This document shows, in pieces, positions 29,695-39,289 of a stretch of 64,000 nucleotides of DNA (position 1 is its first letter; each line of letters opens with the position of its first letter). The notes under the pieces are model-generated. The model had not been told where the DNA came from. It made no database searches and worked only from the letters and a program-made list of their open reading frames with translations. Made by a program: the position numbers and the translations under genes. Source of the stretch: Cliona cf. orientalis (lineage: Eukaryota > Porifera > Demospongiae > Clionaida > Clionaidae); assembly GCA_963930775.1 (NCBI GenBank), contig OZ005689.1, positions 36,472,694 to 36,536,693 on the forward strand. Reading direction: 5' to 3'.

Positions 29695-32452
29695 TTTTTT
29701 TTTTTTTTTTTTTTTTTTTTGTTTATAATAAGTTTAGCAATAAAGCAAGGACACACAGAAGCATACAATATTGCTTATAATAATGCATCCTACACAAAAA
29801 TGTAATGATTAATTATAATAAAATATAATCAGACAAATGACATTTAAAACATGTTAATGAAGTACAGTTACGTAATTTATTAGGCAATTGGTTCCAAATA
29901 GTGATTGCCAACGGAAAAAATGAATTTTGATAGGAGCAGGTTCTAAATGTTGGCACTGACAAGGTTTTTGCAACTGTTGATCTACTGTTGTAATTAGATT
30001 GACGAACGCTCACTGGTGCTTCTGGGAAGTCAGTTAGATCATTAATAATTTTAAACAGATGGCAGAGAGATGCCTGTATTCTCCTCAGTTGTAACGATGG
30101 AAGTGATGCTTCACGTAAAAGATCATCATAACTTACATCCCATGATTTCAAACATACCTTCAATGCATACTTCTGCACCTTTTCAAGTGCTTCCACTTCT
30201 CCCTTTAGATAAGGATTCCACACGGCTGACGAGTACTCAAGACGGGGTCGAATGAAACTTATGTACAGCTTCAACAGGGTATTTGAGCTAGCATGCTTGT
30301 AAAAGCGTCTGTACAACAAACCAATTAGCCTTCTACTTCTATTACACAGATTAGTAATGTGAGGGGTCCATGATAAGTCAGATGTAATGATCACACCTAG
30401 ATATTTGTATTCTTGAACCTGAGTAAGAGCTGTATCATTAATAGTCAGGCAAGGGGGTGGTAGGGAGTGAATTTTCTTCCTTGTAATGAACATTAATCTG
30501 CACTTAGCAGTATTGAATTGGAGATGTTTACCTGAAATGCATGATGAGATGGAATTTATGTCATGTTGAAGATGATCATAATCAGTAGAGGTTTTAATTA
30601 TGCGATAGAGCACTATATCATCTGCGAATAAATTGATTCCACTTTCCGGTGAAACAACTAAAGGTATGTCGTTGATATAGCATATGAACAGAAGTGGTCC
30701 TAGGACTGACCCTTGAGGGACTCCTGAAACAACTGGCAGTGTACACGAGTTGCACCCTTCAACAGCTACAAACTGAGATCTGTAGAGCAGGTAACTCCTG
30801 ATCCATCTAAGAAGATATCCATTGAGCCCTAACTTCTCCATGGATTGCAGGAGAGGGAGATGAGGTACTGTGTCGAAGGCTTTGCGGACATCAAAAAATA
30901 TTGCACATACTTCATAGCCTTGGTCAAGTGCACTGTTCCAAACATCAATAACATTGATCAAAGCAGAGACAGTTGAACGTGACGTCATGAAGCCCCACTG
31001 TCGTGGAGAAATGGGAGTATTCTCCAGAAGATGTTTTTCTGTGATGCATTTGACATGCCGTTCCAACAGTTTACTTATAATAGGGAGAATTGAGATCGGT
31101 CTGAACCCAGAAGGCAAAGATTGGTTATTTCCTTTAGGTATAGGAACAATTCTTCCAGTCTTCCATTCTGATGGGAAAACACCGGTGGTAATTGAGAGGT
31201 TGAAGAGTTCTGTAAGGGAAGGTGTGATGCTCTCTGCCGTACATTTAAGCATCTTTGCTGAGATATCGTCATGTCCAGTAGATTTGGAGGTATCTAGTGC
31301 CGCCAGAAGGTCAAATATTGAATCCTCTGTACAAAGTAAGTCTGTTGGACACTCATTTGGTGGAAGATCTTCCAAAACATAGTCATTATCAACTGAATTA
31401 GACAGAGGGGGGCAACTGTGATTGAAACAACTATAGAAATAATTATTCAAGGCATCCGCTTTGTCTGTAGATGATTGTGCTGTAGTACCATTGAATTGCA
31501 GTACGGGAACTGAAGATTGCTGATTATTGAGTAGTTTTATAGATTTCCAAAACGATTTAGCATCTGCGCTATTCAGTCTATCAAAGAAGGATTGTTTACT
31601 ATTCCTTAACATTGTGGTAACTTTATTTCTTTTGAGATTGTACTTGGCACGATCTAAGGGTCGGCCAGAACGTTTGGCAGTATGGAAGAGAACGTTCCTC
31701 TGTTTTATAGCATCAGCAATTGCACGATTCATCCAAGGGACATTCCTTTTTAGCTTAAGTACAGCATGGGGGATACAAATCTCCATAATCTGGAGAAAGC
31801 ATCTTTTCCAGGTAGACCAATAAGCATCCACTGAGACATCGTCTGGTAATATGGAGTTCCATTCAACAGAGTCCAACAGTTCCATGGCCTGATCGAAGTC
31901 TGCCTGATCATACCTCCAGATTTTCCTGATGACTCTTTTTGACCTGTTCCTACATGATTTAGTAGAAATAATGAGGTGCAGACCGCAGTGATCTGCATTC
32001 GCTAATGGAGGAATTGTAGTACATAAAATAACATTAACTGAGGATGATACAAAAATAAGATCTATAAGACTAGAAGTAGAATTGGAAATACGTGTTGGTT
32101 CAGTCACGATTTGACTGAGATTGAAGGATGATACAATTGATAATAATTTTAAATATAAGGGAGAAATAGCTAAAAAATTAATATTGAAATCACCCATTAG
32201 AATGACTTGGGACGGCAAAGTAATAAAATTTCTGCACAAAGTAGTAAAAAGGGTATCCAGAATGGAATAACTAGAACTTGGTGGCCTATAAAACAATGCA
32301 ATGCAGACGTCAGGGCTATTCGAGCCAGGACATTTGACAGAAATAATAATAAACTCAAAATCTGGCATACCTCGATACACAACTGAACTAATAAACAAAT
32401 CTTTAACAGTGACATAATCGCTGGCACCATGGCCCATGGCTTTGGCAGCCAG
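29695..32452 (-). mobile_element. 5'-truncated CR1/Jockey-type LINE insertion
   Basis: A poly-T run (29695-29720, the poly-A tail on the minus strand) marks the 3' end. CCCCTTTCGTAG (29679-29690) and CCCCTTTGTAG (32453-32463) are a probable target duplication with one indel. The body is one long coding frame. Confidence 0.8.
29813..32437 (-). CDS. LINE endonuclease / reverse transcriptase, N-truncated
   Basis: 874 codons without a stop. Residues 1-150 are the C-terminal half of an AP-like endonuclease (QVILMGDFNIN, SLIDLIFVS, ADHCGLHL). The N-terminal catalytic part is missing. The reverse transcriptase spans about 330-640 with GHDDISAKML, GFRPISILPIISKLLE, FFDVRKAFDTVPH, SGVPQGSVLGPLLF and the catalytic LFADDIVLY. 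The C-terminal thumb region has KYLGVIITSDLSW. The family is a non-LTR retrotransposon of the CR1/L2/Jockey group. The open frame suggests a recent insertion, while the missing 5' part makes it non-autonomous. The listed ATG is just the first in the frame, not a native start. Confidence 0.9.
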   Translation of the reverse strand: MGHGASDYVTVKDLFISSVVYRGMPDFEFIIISVKCPGSNSPDVCIALFYRPPSSSYSILDTLFTTLCRNFITLPSQVILMGDFNINFLAISPLYLKLLSIVSSFNLSQIVTEPTRISNSTSSLIDLIFVSSSVNVILCTTIPPLANADHCGLHLIISTKSCRNRSKRVIRKIWRYDQADFDQAMELLDSVEWNSILPDDVSVDAYWSTWKRCFLQIMEICIPHAVLKLKRNVPWMNRAIADAIKQRNVLFHTAKRSGRPLDRAKYNLKRNKVTTMLRNSKQSFFDRLNSADAKSFWKSIKLLNNQQSSVPVLQFNGTTAQSSTDKADALNNYFYSCFNHSCPPLSNSVDNDYVLEDLPPNECPTDLLCTEDSIFDLLAALDTSKSTGHDDISAKMLKCTAESITPSLTELFNLSITTGVFPSEWKTGRIVPIPKGNNQSLPSGFRPISILPIISKLLERHVKCITEKHLLENTPISPRQWGFMTSRSTVSALINVIDVWNSALDQGYEVCAIFFDVRKAFDTVPHLPLLQSMEKLGLNGYLLRWIRSYLLYRSQFVAVEGCNSCTLPVVSGVPQGSVLGPLLFICYINDIPLVVSPESGINLFADDIVLYRIIKTSTDYDHLQHDINSISSCISGKHLQFNTAKCRLMFITRKKIHSLPPPCLTINDTALTQVQEYKYLGVIITSDLSWTPHITNLCNRSRRLIGLLYRRFYKHASSNTLLKLYISFIRPRLEYSSAVWNPYLKGEVEALEKVQKYALKVCLKSWDVSYDDLLREASLPSLQLRRIQASLCHLFKIINDLTDFPEAPVSVRQSNYNSRSTVAKTLSVPTFRTCSYQNSFFPLAITIWNQLPNKLRNCTSLTCFKCHLSDYILL

Positions 32453-32552
32453 CCCCTTTGTAGGAGGAGCTGCACTCCGGGCGCTATCTCAGTGGGGAGA
32501 CTGTAACAATATTGTACATTGCATGATACAGTTCAAGTGCGATCTGTATACA

Positions 32553-32855
32553 CAGGGTTTCATCCAGTGGGGGGGGGGGGGGGGGGGGGGGGGGGGGTGA
32601 AGGGGGAAGCTTCCTCTCCAAACTCCCTAGCTTCCCCCCTAAAGTTTGACTTTAATTAAATTAAGCATCATAATACCACAGTAAATCACCAAATAAAAAA
32701 TCACTAGCATTTGTTTTTGATCAAAAATTATGCGAAACAATCTGGAAGAATTAAAGAAATTCGCCTAAAATACGTCCCAAGGAACTTGGCATGCTGAATA
32801 TGCCCACTCATTTATTACGCTTCCACACAAAATTTTGTCACTGGATGAAACCCTG
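32553..32855. mobile_element. 303 bp MITE with internal poly-G (family of 54977-55218)
   Basis: CAGGGTTTCATCCAGTG and CACTGGATGAAACCCTG form a perfect 17 bp terminal inverted repeat flanked by ATACA on both sides. A run of about 28 G follows the left end. A relative without the long G run is at 54977-55218. Confidence 0.78.
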
Positions 32856-33219
32856 ATACACAGTAAATCAAAGTAGACTCAAATCCAGTCCATGCATATC
32901 CTGCTTTCCTGACTCTTTCTCTAGTCACCTCTGTAAAGTAACGCTAACTAGCATATAGCTATCGTATAAATAATGTGTAGACTGGTATAAAAACTATGGA
33001 TACATATGTACATTGTGTAAGTTAGTTGTATCCCCTAGTTATGGATCAACTGTCTCCGTTTCTGTCAATAGACAACCTCCATAATATCAAGGACACAAGG
33101 TCCGCTCCCAATGTATCTGTTATTTGGAAGTTCTATTGTATTATTACTTTATATGAGGTTATGCAATCATGCTGATGTGTCGATCACTAAATTTGTAGAT
33201 TGGACGTAAGTATTATTAA
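32856..33219. other. non-coding interval
   Basis: No supported feature. Confidence 0.4.
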
Positions 33220-33772
33220 CCCTCGGCGCATGCGCCGCAGGGTTACGGTAGTCGTTCTGTGTGTGTGTGTGTGTGTCTGTCTGTCAGTCTGTTACCACAA
33301 AATCAGCCGCCTACCTCGTTTTTACCTCGCAAACAAAGTTTTATAGGGTTCTTTATGGTGTTTTCAACGTTTTTACCATTTGGCTTTCCCTGAAAACGCT
33401 TCGTTCAAGAGTTATGGTGTCATTTGCTGGTCACCGCTTCCTTCCTCGCTCCCTGGCGAACTTTCGACGGCCAAACGAGACAGCGATGACTTCTTTTCAA
33501 CTCGAAAAGTATAATATATGGTTAGTTATAGATCCAACAACACGACTGGTTCATCGCTGATAGTACTACACTGGCAGAGAAGCTTCTTGGCTGTCTCTGC
33601 ATGCTACAAAATGCTGACACAGCATTACACACGTGATACTGCTGGACATTACGCAATCGCATGCAATGTGCATTCTTGTGGTTACTCTGACATTGTGCTA
33701 GGAAGCCTATCATTGATTGCATGCAAGCATCTTGCACTAATACAGTACTGCTCAGTGCTTGCGCGCCGAGGG
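33220..33772. mobile_element. 553 bp element with CCCTCGGCGC ends
   Basis: It starts CCCTCGGCGCATGCGC and ends GCGCGCCGAGGG (inverted). It has a GT/CTGT microsatellite near 33259-33290. Internal blocks are shared with the short elements at 12684 and 63637. Open frames across it are not recognisable proteins. Confidence 0.6.
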
Positions 33773-34028
33773 TTTTGCACTATAGTGCTTCATTATACAG
33801 GCAATGGATCTAGAATAATGTACAAGCTATATATAGCACTGAGCACTCAGCGTGCTCACCATGTGTATGTTTTGGAACCTTTATATAATGACCTCGGGCT
33901 GAAATTCCTGCATTAACCTACACGAACCTGCGGTAGTGAGGGTCTGGCTTGCTAAAGCTAATTTTTTTGCTGTTGCTGACAATTAGCTACGTACTTATCA
34001 GACAAGTCTGGTACTAAATTAGCTTATC

Positions 34029-35415
34029 ATGGCAGTTTCTTTGCAGTCAGATGAGGCGATATTAACCTTCTGGGAAAGCCATGGCAAAGAAGCAGGAAAT
34101 GTCATACTTTTGGATGATATTCTAAACTTGGTCAAACCAGATGAGTGTGCCAACACTTCGAAGTCCGAACTAGCTTCCGTGTCTGCTAGGATTATGTCTG
34201 ATGGTGAAGATGAAATAATTATTGATCCCAGCAAATATCCATTCAATAGTGTAGGAGCCATACTAATAAAAGTGCAGGAAAAGTCCGAAACTTATAACTT
34301 CCTATATTGTGCATTCATTATTGATGATGATACATTGATGACTGCAGCTCATGCATTTAATTTTAGTGATAGCAATTCCACTGCCATATTTGTTCCTGCA
34401 ATGATTAATGGCGAAAAACCTTTAGAAAATGGAAACGCAACATATGGTTATTTTGCAGTTCATCACGAGATGAGAATAAATCATCCTGACCATAAACCAC
34501 TTGAGAATGACAAGAAGAAACAGATTTTACAAGTAGTAAAGGATCAAGTATCGAAATCTAAAATGAAGGCTATAAAAAGTTCCGTACCACATTTCTATCA
34601 TTTGAATCCCTCTGTGGACATATGCACCGTGAAAATTGGTAAGAGAACACGCTTTGGCACATTTAAAGACGCTGGCCTAAAACCAATCCCAGTGGAGTCC
34701 CTCGATCCTATATCTGATGAAAGTTATCCTTGCAAGATTATTGGGTACCGTAGAACTGATGGTGGTCAATCCATTATAGTGCACAAAGTAGAAGTCATGT
34801 TGATGGAGGAAATTTACATCTATGTGTGAACAAAGTAATCCAGCATGGAATTAGTGGCGGGCCATGGATGATTTCATGCATGTATGTAGAAAGTGTATAT
34901 AATAATATTATTATAATATAGGATACGGCAAAATTTTTAAGTTGCGCAACGTGTGTAGGAAAGCTTGTGGTTTGGTATAGTGTGGCATGTTAGTTAAATT
35001 TTGGCTTAGAGCTTTAGCTAGGCAGTGTAAGTTGCCGAGAGTGACTGCCTTACTGGAGCATACATTTAAATACTCACAATATGCCACACACTACCCGTGT
35101 ATAGTGCACAACTTCGTGGCTCCAGCAGCCTTGCTGCTAGACATGCATGCTACCTACCAGCACACTGATTAGCTTGTAAACACACACACCTGTTATGCAG
35201 CAGACAGCCCTGACTACATGCACAGGGCAGACGCACTGACGGGAGCTTATTTTCTGTCTAATTTATTGCCTCAACCGAAAGGAAAATATTATATGCTAAA
35301 AGCTGCAAGAGGTGGAGAATGGCATTGCAAAGTCAATACATTCGTTAGCAGTGATGATGAATTTATTCACAAGAGACTAATTAATAAAGAAGCTGAGCCG
35401 TTAGAGAGCGAATGA
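34029..35415 (+). pseudogene. trypsin-like (PA clan) serine protease, frameshifted
   Basis: The main frame, 34029-34829 (266 codons), shows the catalytic His in TLMTAAHAF (residue 108) and the Asp in NPSVDICTVKIG (197). It then runs out at a stop. The expected Ser block, HGISGGPWMISC, follows at about 34848-34881 in another frame, so one base is lost or gained near 34795-34805. The Ser motif has Ile where GDSGGP has Asp, which would disturb the substrate-pocket salt bridge. A GTATGT donor at 34882 and an acceptor before 35208 could add 69 codons (PDYMHRADALTGAYFLSNLL … EAEPLESE) in matching phase. There is no signal peptide, so a cytosolic or atypical protease is implied. It may be a pseudogene or contain a sequencing error. 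Confidence 0.6.
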
Positions 35416-36315
35416 AAGTCCTTGACAATGTGTGACTGTTAATCAGAGAAGATAACATAACAATGTTTACACCTAGAACAATTATTATAATAGGTACATA
35501 GCTCAGGAGCTTACAAAGGGGAAGGAGCATATTATATACATCTAGAAAACATCCAAAAATAAAGTCATTCATGGGGATAGTACTTGAGAATACAATCAAA
35601 TGAACATCACTTACCTTACAAATCATTGTACTTGATGATAATTATGGTATAGCTGTAGCAGTAGAAACTCTTATGTACCATGTGACCACAAGTTATTAAC
35701 AAAATGCTCAAAACCTTCCTTATATGGTGGTTTTCTAACTCGTTAACAATACTATAATTTGGTCACTTTTGCTGCTCCCATCGTTAGTCCTAGGGGTAGA
35801 GTATGGGAGTATGGTCAACGTACATGTACCTCCTATACAGTATAAGTGGGGATACACCAAGACGACTTTATTTTCAAGTTAAAATAGATATTACCACAGT
35901 GTACTATGTATGCTCCTTCCCCTTATATATGCTCCAGGTAGCTACAATCATTTTATTGTTTATCATTCACATGTACGTCATATAGTAAACTTGAAACGAT
36001 TTTATATACCTGCTTGTCTATTTCATTAATTACAAGCTAGCCAATATAAAACATATAACTGTTAGTTTATTACAATAAAGTGCAAGCTAATGCAAGTGAA
36101 TGCCATGATGAGTTAAAAGCATAGTGGTTTCAGCTACGACCTTCAAGTTTTGATCTTCTAAAAATTAATAGCAATAATATCCATAAGTGTATCTTGGAGG
36201 CATCGATAGCGTGTTCAAATCAAACTATATACAACAATATTATAGTATTATTATTATACACGCTATAATCCACTCATAAAGTCAATTTGCATGGCAATAT
36301 AAAAATTGATATGCA
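35416..36315. other. non-coding interval
   Basis: AT-rich intergenic DNA between the protease and the 3' end of the beta-helix gene. No exon or bounded repeat was recognised. Confidence 0.45.
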
Positions 36316-39195
36316 TCAATAGGTGATCAACTTGTATGGTGTCGTTAAGGAGGTTAATTCATGCTTTAATTCATCACAGGAATGCCTTTCATTGTGTTCT
36401 TTTTTGTGGCACATTTCCATGGCACGTTCAGTGTTATCGTTCTCTTCCAACCCTTCTGGGAGTAAACTTTCATTCCGTGTCGGTCTTTCAACTATTGAGT
36501 ATGTTGGTTGGTTAAATTCATGAGTTGAACCAGGTTCATCTATTTCATCCTCTTTGTCCAGAGCTCTTCGCCTCCATTTGCAATAATTCCACAAAAATGA
36601 TCGTGACACACAGTCTTTTACGACATGGTAAACAACAATAATAAAGAACATTACAAATGTAAATGACACTGAGATATTAACAACAATTATATTTATGTTG
36701 ATATTGTTGTTTCCCAGAATGAAAAGCTGAATTAGGCAAAAAAATAAGAGGTTAATGAAACATGTTATTTCCAACATGTCTAACAACCAATATTTGTAAA
36801 GATTTCCTTGAAATGTCATTCTGAGCAGCAAAATGCCAACCATTGTTATCCCTACAGCAAGAAGATCAATGCCTGAGTCTCTAGACACATTGGCGGATGA
36901 TATAATGTACAAGATGGCACGAATGAAGAGAAGAAATCCAGTCCAGTAGCGGTATTTGAAATTGTATGGCGCATGATATGGTTCAAGGAAATAGGTCAAT
37001 CGCTGATACCTAACCCATCTAAAGAGCTTTTTATTCTGGTATCGAAGAAGCCATTGCCAAAAAAATAGAATTAAAGTGTAGGCAATACCACCTGCAAGAA
37101 TTAAAGTACCTAGAATAAAAAGGACAATGTGCTTGCCTCTGAGATATCGCACAGAGGCGTCGGGAAGCCAGACAATATCACTTGCGTTATTTGGATAGTT
37201 TAAAATGACAAAAGAAAATGACGTGATTATTAAATTAAGAATCTTGGTGTAGGATAACAACAAAAGTGTGGCCAAAGTTGCAACTGGATTTTTTTTTCCT
37301 ATGAGTTGAGCAAATTTCGTGGAGCGCTCACTCGCATAAATGATAATCAAAACAAGAAAGATAAGGTAGGTTGGAAAAGCTAAGTGGAGTAATGACTTCC
37401 AGTAAGCATCCATCCCATTGAAAAAACAAACATCAAATCCAACATCTAAATTAAACCATGCAATTATTGTTGTTGCAAACTCTGTCTTCTTGTCTGTGGA
37501 GGAAAGAAAGGTGCTGCCAAAGGCACTAACTATGTTGGCATAAAAGATGATTCCATTAAGAGTCCCAACAGCAACTGTTAAGTTCAAAGCTAATAAAATC
37601 GCTACTAACAGTATGCCACTGACAATGGAACCCAGTAGAGTTACAATAAATATTGCACGCCATCGGACAGGACACAATATGCACTTTGAACTTCCAAGAG
37701 ATAGGCTGAGTCCTGACTTGCACTTTCCACAAAGTAAACCAGATCTTTTGTTCAAACACTGTGCATCAGATCCATTTGGTAGATTCAGGTTTATTATTGT
37801 CAGTGTACCTGGTGCATAGCAATAGTCAAGAGGGCAGTTTGGATAAATAAAAAAGCCACGATTATTAGTAAGATTTAAGTATGTGATCCAGATGTTTCCT
37901 TTCCTTACAACTGTGCCAGCACTTGGATTGCAACTTGAGATGAATCCATCCAGCCTTTTATCACATTCACACTCACACCTTGTTTGATTTACTTCAGAGT
38001 TTGAAGTTTTTGGCTGAAAACCAATTGGACATCGACAAGGAGCAAACTTAATGTTCACTTTCTTCTTTGATGCAACGGCATCTTTGCAAGGACCATCTGC
38101 GTACATGGTTAGCTCTTCAGTAGAATCAGGAGAGTATACTTCAAAGTAGAGCACAGTACAATTATCCTTAATTGTTTGGTTTAACTGGTTCTCACCTAAA
38201 CCACCAAAGTGTGTGGATAGAGAGCTGATAACATTTGCACTATCTATTGTGTGATTAACTTGGTCGATAGCCACAAGTGTCACATTAAATCTTTCACCCT
38301 TTCTGACAAAAAATGTAGACAGCTCAAAACTACAGTCTGGAATATTGTCTCGACAAAAACAGATGTCAATGGGACTCGAACTTATGGATTCAAGGTTTGC
38401 ATTGCTTATGTTCATGAAGTAACCTATTCCACTGATGACGTCAATAGTTTTTTGAATTTTGGAGTACACTTCTGCATATGGACTCGCTATGCATCTGTCA
38501 AGAAGTCCACCATATAAAGTGGGCCCTGAAATGTTGGCAGAGTTGTGAATAAAATGAATATCAGTGTTAATTTCATGAGAACCTCTATTGTTATGCAAGG
38601 ACATGACCTGTACAAAGCATTCGCTGCTGGTAGTTCCACGGATGTAAGAGATACTAGAGCAAGTACCAAAATTTGTACTGTCATCTACATATATAGCACC
38701 ACCGAAGCTGGCTAAATTGCTATCAAAGATTACTGCGGGAATATTATCAAACATCACCGACCATTCTCTCCTTTGAATGTAAAGTTTTGCATTTACCTCC
38801 AAGAAAATACCACCGCCTTTGTTTGCTTCATTTCCAGCAAATTTAATATATCCTCCAGCATACCACAATTCAGGGAAGAGAGAGTCCACTTTAATTGATG
38901 AACTCGAGGAGTGTATACCTCCACCATTCACTGTCGCAAAGTTTCCAGACAATAATAATGTACTTTTGCTGTAGCACTGCAATTCACTTTGATAGAGGTA
39001 AATTCCACCTCCATTATCCGTTGCTACATTATTTGCTATGGTTAACGTTCCTTCATAAATGTGCACAATGCTTTCAGATGCGTAGATTGCACCACCTATT
39101 TGAGCTTTATTCTCCATTAGAGTGCATTCACCAATGAAAGAGATAGTACTCTGGAATGCAGTGATTGCTCCTCCTTCTAGTTCTTGGTGACTCAT
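36316..39195 (-). CDS. beta-helix / multi-TM surface protein, C-terminal part
   Basis: 959 codons, and the frame stays open upstream to about 39300. Residues 1-215 continue the parallel beta-helix repeats (GGAITAFQSTI, GGAIYASESIV, NGGGIYLYQSEL, KGGGIFLEVNAKL). Residues 220-390 form an extracellular domain with many N-glycosylation sequons. Residues 390-505 form a Cys-rich EGF/GCC2-like region (CRCPIGFQPK, RCECECDKR, GLLCGKCKSGLSLSLGSSKC). About nine hydrophobic spans follow (from about 510 to 880), including one with YQRLTYFLEPYHAPYNFKYR between membrane segments. The cytoplasmic tail is about 90 residues, acidic and hydrophilic. Similar beta-helix plus multipass proteins are numerous in sponges and protists. 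Their function is unsettled, with sensing or adhesion likely. It belongs with 39290-41119 as one gene split by a frameshift. Confidence 0.82.
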   Translation of the reverse strand: MSHQELEGGAITAFQSTISFIGECTLMENKAQIGGAIYASESIVHIYEGTLTIANNVATDNGGGIYLYQSELQCYSKSTLLLSGNFATVNGGGIHSSSSSIKVDSLFPELWYAGGYIKFAGNEANKGGGIFLEVNAKLYIQRREWSVMFDNIPAVIFDSNLASFGGAIYVDDSTNFGTCSSISYIRGTTSSECFVQVMSLHNNRGSHEINTDIHFIHNSANISGPTLYGGLLDRCIASPYAEVYSKIQKTIDVISGIGYFMNISNANLESISSSPIDICFCRDNIPDCSFELSTFFVRKGERFNVTLVAIDQVNHTIDSANVISSLSTHFGGLGENQLNQTIKDNCTVLYFEVYSPDSTEELTMYADGPCKDAVASKKKVNIKFAPCRCPIGFQPKTSNSEVNQTRCECECDKRLDGFISSCNPSAGTVVRKGNIWITYLNLTNNRGFFIYPNCPLDYCYAPGTLTIINLNLPNGSDAQCLNKRSGLLCGKCKSGLSLSLGSSKCILCPVRWRAIFIVTLLGSIVSGILLVAILLALNLTVAVGTLNGIIFYANIVSAFGSTFLSSTDKKTEFATTIIAWFNLDVGFDVCFFNGMDAYWKSLLHLAFPTYLIFLVLIIIYASERSTKFAQLIGKKNPVATLATLLLLSYTKILNLIITSFSFVILNYPNNASDIVWLPDASVRYLRGKHIVLFILGTLILAGGIAYTLILFFWQWLLRYQNKKLFRWVRYQRLTYFLEPYHAPYNFKYRYWTGFLLFIRAILYIISSANVSRDSGIDLLAVGITMVGILLLRMTFQGNLYKYWLLDMLEITCFINLLFFCLIQLFILGNNNININIIVVNISVSFTFVMFFIIVVYHVVKDCVSRSFLWNYCKWRRRALDKEDEIDEPGSTHEFNQPTYSIVERPTRNESLLPEGLEENDNTERAMEMCHKKEHNERHSCDELKHELTSLTTPYKLITY

Positions 39196-39289
39196 TGAGA
39201 AATTATCTTTAGTAATGGATGTGCAATTGCTTAACTTTGTGAAGCTGGTAATGTTGATGTTGCTATTGTAAACATAGATGGACCCAACA

